From the NCBI GenBank assembly GCA_029721435.1, contig CM056586.1:69961679-70025678 (forward strand): a stretch of 64,000 bases of DNA, given 5' to 3'. Made by a program: the position numbers and the translations under genes. Of this stretch, positions 44,600 through 56,724 are shown piece by piece. Numbering within the stretch: the first letter of the stretch is position 1; every line of letters starts with the position of its first letter. This DNA is from Gymnothorax reevesii. Lineage: Eukaryota > Chordata > Actinopteri > Anguilliformes > Muraenidae. The notes under the pieces were generated by a model. That model was given only the letters and a program-made list of their open reading frames with translations, was not told the DNA's origin and searched no databases.

Positions 44600-45185
44600 C
44601 TGAATATTCATCGTAATTCAAATACTGTATACACTAACCATTCTCAAGTAACAAAACTTTGCGTCTACTGTATCTCACTGCCATGTTTCTATTCAATTTG
44701 AATAAGCTATTTGATAATTAACAATATAAGTTGAAGTCTTAATAATAAATGTACCCAAAAGTATAACCTGAAAGTGCAATAATTTTCCATTGTGCCTTTT
44801 ACTGCCAAAGAAAGATACAAATGAATTAGAAAGTATGTTCTATTGGCTAGGGTTACAACTGCATTACATAAAGCAGCTTTCAGCAGATCATTGTATCTCT
44901 CTGACGACGCTAGTCTAGAGATACTATGGTTTAGTTCCGGGGCCACCACTGCCATCACGCCCGCAGCCGCCATGACAACAGAGATTTTCTGTTTCAGGCT
45001 CTGGAAGCGACAATTATTACATTATTATTATTTTCTAATTTTGCCCAGACGAAGTTATTTATTTGACAATGCTCATGACCAATTTTCAGCAATTTTGGAC
45101 GTCCAATATGGCTGCCAGAGGCCATTTCGTCTGAAATTTGGGGATCGGGGAGATACACGACTCGGTCCCTGTGCCGACTGAGTGA
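44600..45185. other. Unique sequence, nothing recognised
   Basis: A 112-codon plus frame (44,843-45,181) and an 88-codon minus frame (44,707-44,973) overlap and show no domain. Confidence 0.4.
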
Positions 45186-45239
45186 TCTAGTTTAATTTAT
45201 TGAGGGTGCCAATGTAAAAAAAAATTGCCACCCCCAACA

Positions 45240-46441
45240 TAATAACTAGTCATTTCACCATTGATGGTAACAACTGCAATCGAACACTTGCGATAATTGG
45301 CACCGTCTTTTACATTGTTGTGGAGGAATTTTGCCCCCCTCGCTTTCGCAGAATTGTTTTAATTCAGCCACATTGGAAGGTCTTTGAGCATGAACTACCT
45401 GATTAAAGTCATGCCAGAGCTGCTCACTTGAATTCAGGACTTTGACTCGGCCACTCCAAAACATTCAGTCTGTTTCTTTTAAGCCATTCAGAGGACTTGC
45501 TTGTGCACATTTGGATCATTGTCCTGCAGCATTACCCGACTGCACTTAAAGTTCTAAGCCACAAACTGATGGCTGGACATTCTGCCTCAGGATTTTCTGG
45601 CAGATTTCTCGGTTCCATCAATTATGGCAAGCCGCCCAGGTCCTAAAGCGGCAAAGCAGCCCCAGACCATCAAACTTCGGCCACTGCGTTTGACAGTTGC
45701 CATGATGTTTATAGTTGAATGCTGTATTAGCTTTACATCAGATGTAATGAGGCCGATGCCTTCCAAAAAGTTTCACTTTTGACTCAACAATCCATGGTCT
45801 TTGGGGTCATCAAGACGTTTCTTGGACAATATGAGATGAGCCTTTTGTTCTTTTTGGCCAGCAGTGGCTTTCCCATGGATACCATTTTTGCTGAGCCTCT
45901 CTCTCTTATTGTGGAATAGTGAACACAGACCTTAACCATTTAACTGCCCGCTCAACCCTTTTGGCAGAGCACATTTTGAGTCACTATTTCTAATTGAAAG
46001 ATGTCTTGAACTTAACAGTTCAGATTTTTTTCAGCATTACAAACTGCAAATGATTATTGCACAAGGCTTCATCAGGCTAGGTTTAACACATCGCTCAAAT
46101 AAATACAGCTACTCAAACTGTGCTTGACTAAAAAGGAGCTGGCTGTTAAAGGGTTAAGTGACTCCAGTGAGGACTGCAGCCCTGTAGATGTTAGTCTGGG
46201 CTCTTTTTTGATCTCCTGGATGGGTTATTGATGCATTTTTCGAGGAATTTTGGTAAACCGGCCACTCCTGGGAACTCCTCCACTTCTGCGTTCAAAATTT
46301 TCTCCATTTGTTGATAATGGCTCTCACCCTAGTTTGCTGGAGTCCCACAGCCTTAGAAATGGCTTTGTAATTCTTTCAATGCTGATAGATTTCGGCGATT
46401 TTGTTTCTCTTCTGTTCTTGAATTTCTTTAGATTGCAGCAT
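45240..46441 (-). pseudogene. Tc1-A transposase pseudogene, copy 3
   Basis: The minus-strand reading starts near a CAT at 46,439-46,441 (ATG of the family start). The DNA-binding part lies at 46,180-46,430, the catalytic part at 45,250-45,930. The minus frame 45,255-45,464 reads SSEQLWHDFNQVVHAQRPSN, then VAELKQFCES, the C-terminal block just after the catalytic Glu (family motif P-I-E-M-L-W-H-D-L). Frameshifts, a lost stop and the MITE between the two domains make it inactive. Confidence 0.88.
45936..46153. mobile_element. piggyBac-type MITE family ii
   Basis: A 218-bp non-coding element has TTAA directly on both sides (45,932-45,935 and 46,154-46,157). Inverted ends are CCATTTAACTGCCCGCTC on the left and, on the reverse strand, CCCTTTAACAGCCAGCTC on the right (14 of 18 pairing). 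Removing it with one TTAA restores the Tc1-A reading, which proves insertion. Target and end type are those of the piggyBac superfamily. Confidence 0.92.
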
Positions 46442-46819
46442 CATGTGCCGTTTTCTTCTTGCTTCACATTGCCAGACAGGTTCTATCTAAGTGATATTTA
46501 GATTCAGCAGGGCTGGCAGTCATCATGTCTGGGTCTATCTAGTGAAATTGAACCTAATTATTGATTACATTTGTTTAATTGGTTGATTTAATAACTAAGG
46601 CGGCAGTCAGATTTTCGCATAGGGCTGGGTAGGGTTGGATGCTTTTTTTTTTCAATAAATGAAATCAGAATTTACAGTAAAAAACTGCATTTGTATTTAC
46701 TTGGGTTATTTTTGTCTCGTATGAAAATTAATTTGATGGTCTGAAACTTTTAAATGTGGGAAATATGCAATGATAGAAGAAATCAAGAAGGGGGGCAAAT
46801 ACTTTTTCACTGCACTGTA

Positions 46820-47065
46820 TCATTCATCCTGACAGACTTCGCTTCCACCACTGGCAGGACACAATGAACATCACTCAGGCAAATTATAGATCCTGCCGCC
46901 TGGCAGCTTCCTGTACATGTTTTTACATGCAGACCCAAGGAAACAAATTCCCATCTCTGCTTTTAAAAGGTCCCAAGCTTACAAACTGGCAATTTACCAG
47001 GTACTGAATGTCATAAAGGCCACTTTGCTAAACTCAAGTAAGGGCAGGTATGCTACATACCCTTA
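46820..47065. other. Unique sequence
   Basis: Short spacer between the Tc1-A copy and a C-run; nothing recognised. Confidence 0.4.
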
Positions 47066-47066
47066 A

Positions 47067-47071
47067 CCCCC

Positions 47072-47102
<31 letters not shown>

Positions 47103-47108
47103 ACACAC
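47067..47108. repeat. Poly-C(22)-(AC)10 microsatellite
   Basis: About 22 C residues (47,067-47,088) pass directly into about ten AC units. Confidence 0.95.
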
Positions 47109-48590
47109 AAACAGACTCTTTCCCATCCCCACACATACCAGCTCATTTTCCTCTGAGGGATTTATCAATTTCCGAGGTTTCCCCAAAATAAACAGGTAAA
47201 ATACCGCTTTTATGTATGAAAAATGAAACTAGTTCTTTTCTAAACCAAATGATTTTGAATGAATGGGAAAATTGATCATTTGCATCCAAGCAATAACACA
47301 TTTATATGAAAATCACATTTATTTTGGTTATAAAATCTAGAATTATAAATATTTTCTTTAATTTTCGCGTAATTGCATTAGATTCTCGCTCGTCTGAATT
47401 TCCGGGGGGGGGGGAGGAACATTAGCCTGGTGCCAGCCGTAATTTAACACACAAACAGAAAGCAAAATGTACTTCTTTTCACATTTGAGCCACTTACAGA
47501 CATAAATTACATTTGAAAATATGAAGAATTTCTCTCTAATGCACCAGTCCACATTTTAATCTGACACGGTTTCTCATAAGCCATATTTTATTTAAGTCAT
47601 ACGCACAATTATTTAAAGAGAGAATAGATCAATTAATCTGGCCTGCAGAGATAACCTTTCCAACTCGCTGGAGGTTTATAAGTCGAATGAATGAATATAC
47701 CTGGGTGGCTTCAGATTTCATTAGCTCTGCAAACATTGAAGGTGTTCATCCTCTTTTCATTTTCCTCTCTATTTTTAATGTTTTTTTTTTCTCCCGGTGG
47801 GTCTGCGCGCTCCCTGATTGAAAAGAGTGGCTGTGTGCCCTCTTCTGTTGTCCCACATCTTTCAGGGAACAAACCTTTTTAGATCTTTAACTACCACAGG
47901 AGTGCTGATTGCACAGGCTCCCTTTTCCTAACCGACGGCCACCTGAACAATGATGTGTTCAGCTTTTAGCCCTTCAAGCCTTTGAAAGGTGAATCATTTT
48001 GTAGTTTGGTACCAGATCTCCATAGCAACTTCTCTTTGAGAGGTTTAGAATCACCATCCAGTAATTCTATGATCATCAAGCCCTACCAGCCCCAGCAGTT
48101 CTTTTCACAGCAGATGAGGCTGGGAAGCCTGGGGAAAATTCGACAGTCTATTTCAGGCAATTCATCCGGCGGGCCATTAGAATTCAAAATATTTCAACCT
48201 TCAATCACCAAGCACATTATTTGGACCTGTACTGATCCTCGTTCAAGACAAGCAGGCGTTTCAGTCTAATCACTCCAGATGAGTAGATACAGACAAAAAA
48301 AAAGCCCCTCTTCATTCTGAAGGAATCAAAATGCTCATTTTAACTGCGTGATCATTTTGTGCCAGACCCCACAAACACACCTAGGGAGTTTTTCTTGAAA
48401 ACAGGGCGTAAGCACTGAAAGGTCAACTCTGCCTCTGTAATAATCTCGTAGCCTGTCACAATATGCAAGGCACTGAGATCAGTTAGACCTGACAGCTGTC
48501 GGAAAAGTCTGAGCTTTGATGGTAATGAAGCCATTGGGGCCTATTTATGTCAACTACCACTGTTCCAAGTGTAAAATTGCGCCAGACTTG
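47109..48590. other. Unique block, candidate conserved non-coding element
   Basis: The part 47,550-48,290 is balanced and non-repetitive (AATAGATCAATTAATCTGGC, CTTTAACTACCACAG words). Frames up to 95 codons (47,982-48,269) lack domains. A G10 run lies at 47,403. Confidence 0.33.
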
Positions 48591-48596
48591 AGTGTT

Positions 48597-49825
48597 TACA
48601 ACCCCAAATCAGAAGAAGTTGGGATGGTATGTTAAATTAGAATTAAAACTGAAAGTAGTGATTTCTACATTATTACCTCCTCTAAGGGGGTGATGTTCTC
48701 ACCCGTTTGTTTGTTTGTTTGTCTGTCTGTCTGTCTGTCAACCGGATAACTCAAAAAGTTATGAACAGATTTGGCGCGAAATTTGGTTGGATAGTTGTTG
48801 GAAGTCTGAGGATGAGTTGATTCAATTTTGGAAGTGATGCGGAACATATGGTTTGAATATTTCTCTCAAATAAGTGTGATGTAGCTTCGGTGAAGTACTG
48901 CAACCAGCAGATATGGAATATGGATGAGACACTGTCCTGCAATATGAAAAAAAGGCTTTTTTAATGTCAAATCTACTGAAGGGAAAACCTAAGTGAAAAA
49001 GTTAAGAGATGAAGGGGTTATTGGTGCCATGACAGAGGACACTGAGCTTTAGACAGTATGGCAGTCGGCTGCGAAGTAGTTTTGACTTTGCTTGATTTCA
49101 AGTTTCAAGTTCTTTGTGCAAAAAAAGGAAGAGTTTGTGTAACTAGTAGGATTTGAAGTTGTGCAAACTTCACAAGGCTTTGCAGCTGGTTGTCTTACAT
49201 TTTTATAAATATGTTCAACTTTTTTACAGTGCGAACACTTACTGTATGGCGTACTTTTTGCTGTATAAAGTTTTAGCTGGCATTTGTAGACATAATTACA
49301 TACTGCAGTTCTTAACAAAGGTTTGCCAAAGTAATCCTGAGCCCGTGTGGATTATTTCACCGAACGGTTCTTCATGCAGTGCCTTCTGAGTGAGCATTGA
49401 TCACGGGATTCATCTTAGACCTGCTCCCTTGCTCTTTATGCAGAGACATTCCTCCAGATTCCTTGAATCGTTTTATTATTTTATGTCCCCTAGAGGGTGA
49501 AATATCAAAATCACTCCTTTATTATTTTTAAACCTTTCAGTGATTTATTTGCGCATTTATGGGCAAATTGGCAATCCTCGACCAATCTTTGCTCTTGATG
49601 GATCAGACCTTTCCAAAATGCTGCCTTTGTACCTAATCATGAGTACAATCACCGCAGTTTCAAATCACATTGTTAATCAAATTATTTTTAATCACATTAC
49701 TAAAGCTACATTGCTAAACTACCCTTGTCTCAATTTTTTTTTTTTTGGAATTGACTGTAGGCCTTAATGGCAGGAATGGATGCACATTTACGAATTAAAT
49801 AAAGTCGGCGAAACAAAACATTAAG
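48597..49825 (-). mobile_element. Tc1-like transposon (family E), copy 1, interrupted
   Basis: Left end ACAACCCCAAATCAGAAGAA then GTTGGGATGGTATG is the family E terminus. Unrelated sequence occupies 48,672-49,260. Tc1 sequence resumes at TATAAAGTTTTAGCTGGCAT and runs to about 49,825 with the N-terminal coding part on the minus strand (AGATTCCTTGAATCGTTTTA is the reverse of the helix-turn-helix RFxESxx part). The outer right terminus is gone. All frames are broken. Confidence 0.75.
48672..48985. mobile_element. Nested MITE with (GTTT)n(GTCT)n head
   Basis: The segment begins ATTACCTCCTCTAAGGGGGT, then GTTT x4-5, GTCT x4-5 (48,702-48,739), CCGGATAACTCAAAAAGTTA and GATTTGGCGCGAAATTTGGT. This head is characteristic of a non-autonomous repeat widespread in fish, in which the start forms a small hairpin (CCTCCTCTAAGGGGG). 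The 3' end is not clear; sequence from 48,985 to 49,260 is also not Tc1. Confidence 0.6.
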
Positions 49826-52800
49826 GGGCCCGATATTCCTGCGTGCATGACGACTGAGGATAAATGCATAGGCTGATCATTACGCTTATTCCTGTTTTCC
49901 TTCAGCAGTAAAGACATACTAGTATTTTTCCTCGAGTGCTACATGTATCTGGGCAGAGAGACAAATATCGAAGGCATAGTTATATTGCAAAGGGTGCTGG
50001 TCACGTAAATTAGATGACAGCCGTGGGCATGTTATTTAAAAGAATTAAAAGTAATTTGTGGTATATATAATTCCATTAGTGGTCCGTCAGCAGTAACAAA
50101 GGCCTTCGATGACCTCGCCTTGCAATACTTAACTACCTAATCCAGTCCCAGGTAGTTCGCCTGATTACCATCAGTGCAGTTCTGCTGCTCTATTGGAGCA
50201 GCCGAGCCAATATCTTGGCTACTGAGTCGCTGGTGCTTTAAACATCTGACAGTGGGCGATTGCAAAAAGCAGACAACCTAAGACTTGCTGGAACAATGTC
50301 TAAATTGAAGCACAAACCTATTCCTGATTTCACCACCTGGGTGTGGAAAAAAGAAATAATCCGTCTGTATTTAACGGAAATAATATAAATAATGTATAAT
50401 GATTGTATCATAAATTTGTATTACTTGCAGGTAGTCCGCATCCTTGGGGACCAACATATCTTCCAGATGATTGCACATCACAATCCTATGTTCATGAAAT
50501 AAAGACAGTGGTTGATATATTGCTATTTTATTTTTGTTTATGTTTTTCCATGTCTTTGAAGGCATGTCTTTGAAGCCCGTGTATGAGAGATCTTTGGCTT
50601 AAACGTAATATACTGCGAGACTATTGTCGGGCGTGCAAATATGGTGGCACAGCTTCTTTAACATTATGACGTCAACAGATATTGAGTAATTCTGTTCAGA
50701 TTAGTGATTGGAATGCCTATCATCGCTCATGTCTACGAGGCCACTGATGTTCTACAAAATATTCGGCCATTTCATTCAAGTTCAGACAAATTCTTTTAGA
50801 GGTCCACCGATTCACCAGAAAAGACACCGACGTTGGTCCGACGTAGTTTTTAGCGGCCTTGGTCCATGAGACTACCGCCAAGTCAAAGCCTGAATTTAAC
50901 CATGGAGTCTGTGTGCTACTTCACACAGCCTCCGTCACCCTACTGCAAGTTTATATAAGGGCCTGGGTGAATAATATCCAGGACTTTTCATGCCATCTCA
51001 ACCTTTTCAAAGTTGGGTTTTAAGATCCTGATTTTTATTGTTTTTTTTTTTTTGGTATAAACCTTGTTTACACTTTGATACAGCCACTTCTCAATTTAGA
51101 CTGGCAAACTGCCAGGGCAACAGTGTCTTCAGCACAAATCTGCAAACCTCCATGTTTACCATAAAAGCATTGAAGTCATAAAGCCTTTGGGGGAAAAAAA
51201 ACAAGCAAAATTGCATTCAGGGAGCTGAAATGAGCTTGTTCCTGTCGATGAACAGGCAATCATGGCAATAACAGAAGATTCTTTCATTGGCAGGACACTA
51301 ACAAGACCCTTTCATGCTTTTATGAGTCATGAGGGATGTTTTTACCTCCTTTCAGAGGTACACTGTGAAGCGACCCAGGCTGCTAGAGACTGTATTACAC
51401 TCTGCTTACATAGTGCTAGTGACAGTGAAAATATAATTTTAAAAAACTTCATTTGTTAATTTATTTTATACGTAAAATGCAACACAAAGTTAAATACAGA
51501 CATTATTTGCAAGAGGGTATCGAGGTGGCTGTAGTATAATCAAAACTATTTCCCTGCTGTCAAATGTCATATGAGGTCCACCAATAATTTCCATTGAAAA
51601 ATTATGAAAAGGCATCAATTCATCTTTTGCTTTAGTGTTAAGATTTTCCTTCAATGACAATAAGAAGCCAAACCAAACCACAAAATTCAGCTCCGGACGA
51701 AGTAGAGTCCGTATGGTTTTTGCGATGTTGCGTGCAGAGGTCATATTAGAGGAGTAAGAATGACAATATATTTTTGAGAATTGAATTGGATGGCACCAGG
51801 GCTGTATTAGAAAGCACTAGGATTGGAGCTGAGACAGACACTGTTTATCAAAAGAGTCAAATGTAGGAACCTTTGGCCTCTCATGACAGCCATATAGGAT
51901 TGACCACAATGGATTACAGGATAGTTGAAGGTAGAGAGTTCTGAAGCGCAGGTGACAGAACAGAATAGAGATTTTTCCAGAAGCTTCCCCTGAAATGCTC
52001 TGTCAAAGTGCAACAAAAGGTAGAACTATAAAAGGAGGTGCAATTAACCAGCAGGGAAGACTGTCGCCTTTCGGGGTCTGCGGTTTGAAGTTCTCATCTA
52101 CTTCCTCAGGTGAGGGGGCTTATGCATCATGGCCAACCATTGATATGAACAGCACTGGTTTTTTATTGATTCATTGTAGAAATTTAATGTATTGGTAAAT
52201 TTCCATTCAGTAATCCTGTCATGTGAAGCCTCGAGATCCTTCTTTAATGCTTTTAAATCAGTTTAAACGTAAACATATTTTTTAGTTTTTAACTCTATCG
52301 TGGGTTTATTGACTGTACACTAAAAAATTCTAAGAGGCTAATAAGAGGAGGAAAGCAGTGTTCTGTTGTCATGTTGCTCCCCTGCAGAAGAACTGGTTTC
52401 ACCAGTTTCTTTTTAATTGGCCTTTATTTTAATGGCGACGGGAGGCTGAAAAAATGCTGTCCTTGTTTTTGTAATTTAAGGTCAAGCCTGGCACTGGCTC
52501 GTGATCTTACAAGCTCTAACCTGAAATGTCTGGCACTACAAGAGTCGAAATTCTGCAGTATCAGAAACTGTGCTTTCGTTGCCGTATTTGAGCGTTTACT
52601 GAACCTGCGTCTAATTTTCACACAGGAAAATATCGCACTCATGCTCTTTCATTTATCATGTAATGCATTTGCGCTGAGCGTACCAGCATGTTCTGTCTGA
52701 CCCTGGAGAATTATTGCAATTATGATGAAAAATCATGAAATCGCTAAGTGATGGCATCAATAATATTCCAAGCTGGATCTCCAAATACATTACCTCGCGA

Positions 52801-52950
52801 GTTTATGTTCTGCAGACGGATCTGTAAAGTACAGAGTGAATTACGTCCTCAGTCTTTACGGCGCTGCTTCTCACTTCAATCAGAAGTGATTGAATCTCTT
52901 CAGTCCCTGAATACCGTGCAGAAATTACCCATTGTGTCATCACATATCAC
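49826..52950. other. Unique sequence; candidate conserved block at 49,990-50,330
   Basis: No transposon or exon is recognised over 3.1 kb. The part 49,990-50,330 is balanced and repeat-free. Other parts are AT-rich background; frames up to 109 codons (52,371-52,700) lack domains and overlap frames on the other strand. Confidence 0.35.
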
Positions 52951-52954
52951 ATTG

Positions 52955-53080
52955 TTCAGAGTTAAATCAACTCTTAAAGTGACTATTTGGTTCTACTTTG
53001 GCAAGGCTGCACTATAAGACTCTGTAAGAGTTAATTTAACTCTTTAAGAAATTAAATAACTGTGAACATTTTGCTGTGCA
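52955..53080. repeat. Repeat with near-palindromic AGTTAATTTAACTCT motifs
   Basis: AGAGTTAAATCAACTCTTAA (52,959 on) and AAGAGTTAATTTAACTCTTT (53,026-53,045) are each nearly self-complementary and are about 65 bases apart, followed by GTGAACATTTTGCTGTGCAG. Such motif arrays occur in fish non-autonomous DNA transposons. Boundaries unknown. Confidence 0.6.
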
Positions 53081-53084
53081 GGGC

Positions 53085-55228
53085 TGAGGGTATTTAGTCC
53101 TTTATATGACTTGAAGCCTTGTCCGGTCAGGTGGGTGGCTGTGTACCAATGACACTTCAGTTTTCAGTATTCTGCCACAATGCAAAATTAGATCCGACAC
53201 TGCTTACGTCAGTTAAGATTTTGTGAAGATTAACTGTTGGCTGAAGTTAAAATTATATACTGTGCTTCATATACGAGGACAATCATCAGTTGTAAAGAAT
53301 CAATGTGGGCACGTGCGCTTACGGCACAGCTTCCTATGTTCCATAACATAATTAACCAAAGGCACAGGAAAGCTGTACAGAAGCCTATAGCTGAAGTAGA
53401 CAGGGCTCACAGGAAGTCCCATAAATATTAAATTCCTGAACCTGTCAAGACGTCAGAAGTATGAAATCTGGAAATCGACAGGGTTGTCCTTATATGCCCG
53501 TGCCTGACAGTATGATGGGTAATTTTATTAACATAAATCCAGGTATTCAAGAATAATATCTACACACTATAGGTGAAGGACAGTAGAGTAAATTCTAAAA
53601 ATGACAGCTTTTTTCTCATCAGCAAATTGTCAAGTTTGGCCCTGTGGTGCAGAGCCCAGAAAATCAACAGTGGAGTTTCTCTGAGCCCCAGGAATGTTCA
53701 CAGCGACTTTTACCCAATGCCCGTCAGAAAGTGTTTGACTTATTGCATTTTTGAATGAGCGAAGTTTGGGCTAAAGGTGGTGCTACAGCAACAGTCAACA
53801 TGTCACCGGAACCGTAGACCTGCTCTTTTACTCACCACCACATTTATAGGAAACTTCATCTGGCTCCCATTTGGAAATATAGTTTCACCTAATGGTGAGG
53901 CTACTCTAAAAAATAATACAGCCATCAAAATAATGAAAGACATTGGTTGCTGCAGCTCCACCCCCCACCCCCCCCCCATAAATAATTGATCATGATAATT
54001 TATTAAACATGAAGGCATCTACTAAATGTTTTTTAAAAAATAGCTAGGCACTGTTTATCACGCATGTCTACATTTGTGACAGGCTGTATAGAACTTACTC
54101 ATCACTGTGCTTCATATACAAGGATTAAATGGCCTTCACTGAGCATTTGGAGGTGCGTGCGCAGGTTTGCTGTTATTTACAAGGTCCATGTCAGCATGTT
54201 CCCTTCTCATTCATGGTCTTGTCTCCACCAAGAGTCGAGAGAGAGAGAGAGGTAACGTCCTGAATTCAACAGTGGATAGAATGTTCCGGAACATAGCACT
54301 TCAGGCACAAGAGACAGCCACGGTCCCTCAATGACATCATTCCCAAGTAAAGCCGAGGCCGCCCCTGCGGTGCCATGGTACACAGATGATGCATATTGAG
54401 AAAGAACTCAGGAGAGCCACGTTTGGACTCATTTGAATGTGTGAGCTGAAATAGAGCAATGTGACCATAACAATGCCTTTGACCCGCAGCTAAAGAAATG
54501 CATCAACAGACAGAACTGTCTATGAGGAGACAGCGGCGTCATTACTAATTCATCTCACACCTTAAAGAGACCAGTTATGCAGTTTGGGTGTCTGTGTTTA
54601 TTATTGTAAAGTAATGCAACTGGCCACCCCAAATGCCCTCTAAAGATCTCAGTCGGTGACTTCTTCCATGGATTTGCATTGCATCTAGCTACGACATTGG
54701 TAACTTTGCCTATGAGGGAAGGCACTCAACTTATGTGGGAGTCCACTCGTAACAATTCTGCTCCAGCAGTCGACTGCAGACCGTGCCAGGAAACTAAAGA
54801 GCAAAGCCTTGTTAAGGATGCCTCCTGGCCATCATATCTCATGGGATAACTGCTCCCACTTCCCCTTAGCCTGTCCGAGCTTGAGGTAAACCATCAATCA
54901 TGCTTTGACTTAACCTGTAATACTGCTGACTCTTGATAAAAAGGCTTTGCAAAGTGAAAATAGGGATTATGACTGAGCTACTTGCAGAAAATAACATTAT
55001 ATAAGCTTGCTGACATGCTTTTGGTGTCAATTAGTCTCTTCTCAGAAGAAAGATACTGCCAGCACGACATAAAATCAGAAAATAACAAGAGCAGGCCATT
55101 CAGCCTAACAACAGTAACCTCATTTGAATGACTCCTATTATGTTCAGCACAAAATGCTTCACAGCGAGGAAGCAGCACCATAAAAAATCCATAATACCGT
55201 AAGTATATCTAAAGAAAAGATTAATTAT
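53085..55228. other. Unique sequence; candidate conserved block at 54,290-54,960
   Basis: A short (GA)n tract is at 54,237-54,251 and a C-run at 53,960-53,979. 54,290-54,960 is balanced, repeat-free sequence without frames of note. No gene is recognised. Confidence 0.35.
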
Positions 55229-55230
55229 CT

Positions 55231-56545
55231 GCAACCCCAACTCTGAAAAATATGGGACGGTATGAAAAATACATATAGAAACAGAAAGCAGAGCTCTGCG
55301 AATTTACTTGGACTTACAATATACTTAATTGCTGACAGTTTGATGACATTTACTGTTTTGTCCGGTCAATTTCATTTTATTTGCACATATAAATTTATTC
55401 CTGCCATTCAGGCCAGCAACATTTTATTCCAAAAAAGTTTGTAAGAGAGAAATTTAGGAAAAAATCTGAACGGTCATGAGATTTGAAACATCTGTCTGCA
55501 GGTGATTATTATTATTTGGAACAAAAACAACATTCAGGAAAGTTCTAGTCCGACAGGAGCAAAGATTGGCTGAGGGTTGCCAATTTTCCCAATAAACATG
55601 GGAGAAAATCATTGAATGGTTTAAAAACAGTGCTCCTCAAAGACAGATCAGTAGAGATTTGAATATTTCACCCTCGACGGCACAAAGAATAATTAAACGA
55701 CATTAGCAATCTGGGGGACATTCTGTTCACAAGGTGCAAGGGCAAAAGCCAAAGCTGAAGATTCATGATGTATAATCACTCAGATGGCACTACATCGAGA
55801 CCTGTCCTTAATTTATGAATTATATAAGCATATGGGCTCAGGATTATTCTGGTACATCTTTTTCAAATATTAAAATGCATAGTTACATCCACAAATGCCA
55901 GAGAAAACTTTACTGTGCAAAAACGAAACATTAAGTAAACTGTCTAGAAGTGAGAAGTTTGTTAACTTCTTTGGGTCTGTGGGCATCTGTAATGGACTAT
56001 CACACAGTGGAAACATCGGTTTTGGTCAGGAAAATCAATAATTTGGGTCTTTTTTTTTTTTTTTGGAAGAAATGGAGCCTGTTTACTGTAGACCAAAACA
56101 GAAAAGGATCATCCAGACTGTTACCGACAGTAAGTTCCAAAGCCGCTCTGTCATAGTATCGGATTCTGTAACTTTGCAGGTGCTGGACTGGTTTGCCTTT
56201 AGTCCTGCTTGGTCCTCACTTGAGAATGTGTGGCACCAATTAAAATACAATAAAAAGACCCCATACTGTTACACACCTTCTGACAAAATTACACCTGAAA
56301 CCCTTGATCAAGTTGTGTCTTCAGTCCCCAATAATTTTTGTGTTATCATAAAGATTGGCAACATTATAAAGCGGTAAATACCTTACAAAGTCATTTTGAA
56401 GTATGTTGTAAGCATCAAAATTGAAATATGTTTATTTTTAAAAAATCAATCAAATTCATGTGATGAAACATACTGTGCTGTTGTATAGTTTTCAACGTAG
56501 TACAGGTCAAAGATAATTTACAAATCATTGTTTTCAGTTCTAAGG
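55231..56545 (+). mobile_element. Tc1-like transposon (family E-related), copy 2
   Basis: Left end GCAACCCCAACTCTGAAAAA then TATGGGACGGTATG is related to the terminus at 48,597. The 3' terminal region is present to AGATAATTTACAAATCATTG (about 56,527) and stops where a TTAA-flanked element begins; the outer right end is missing. The middle of the transposase gene (between about 56,165 and 56,180) is deleted. Confidence 0.85.
55565..56376 (+). pseudogene. Tc1-E transposase pseudogene, copy 2
   Basis: The family start codon is ATT here (about 55,565). KIIEWFKNSAPQRQISRDLN (about 55,611-55,670) is the first helix-turn-helix. The linker and GQGQKPKLK-like segment lie at 55,735-55,760. The first catalytic region is at about 55,975-56,060 (GACTATCACACAGTGGAAAC). 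A ~450-base deletion removes the second Asp. The C-terminal frame reads VLDWFAFSPAWSSLENVWHQ, holding the catalytic Glu in S-L-E-N-V-W, then SVPN near the end at 56,340. Shorter than a normal ~340-codon transposase because of the deletion, and with several shifts. Confidence 0.83.
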
Positions 56546-56549
56546 TTAA

Positions 56550-56717
56550 CACTTTTCCCGTCAGTGTATTCTTTAAATTTGCCTGCCACTGCCAGCATTT
56601 TTGATAATACTGTATACATCGATCTTTCGATACCTATTTTTGTCGGAAGATCCTTGACTGACTCCTCCCGCATAAAATGTTGATTGCCGGAATATCTCGT
56701 CAATGGTGGGAAATGGG
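56550..56717. mobile_element. piggyBac-type MITE family iii
   Basis: A 168-bp element is flanked by TTAA at 56,546-56,549 and 56,718-56,721. Its ends are CACTTTTCCCGTCAGTG on the left and, on the reverse strand, CCCATTTCCCACCATTG on the right, about 12 of 17 pairing. Non-coding (the 61-codon minus frame has no domain). It follows immediately after the truncated Tc1-E copy 2. Confidence 0.75.
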
Positions 56718-56724
56718 TTAAAGG

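Larger units (their letters stand above)
45190..46819 (-). mobile_element. Tc1-like transposon (family A), copy 3, with MITE inside
   Basis: The right end GCAAATACTTTTTCACTGCA is the family A terminus; the left terminal repeat is missing, with family A sequence visible from about 45,200. Order and words match copy 2 in reverse. A 218-bp TTAA-flanked element (45,936-46,153) interrupts it. Confidence 0.9.
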
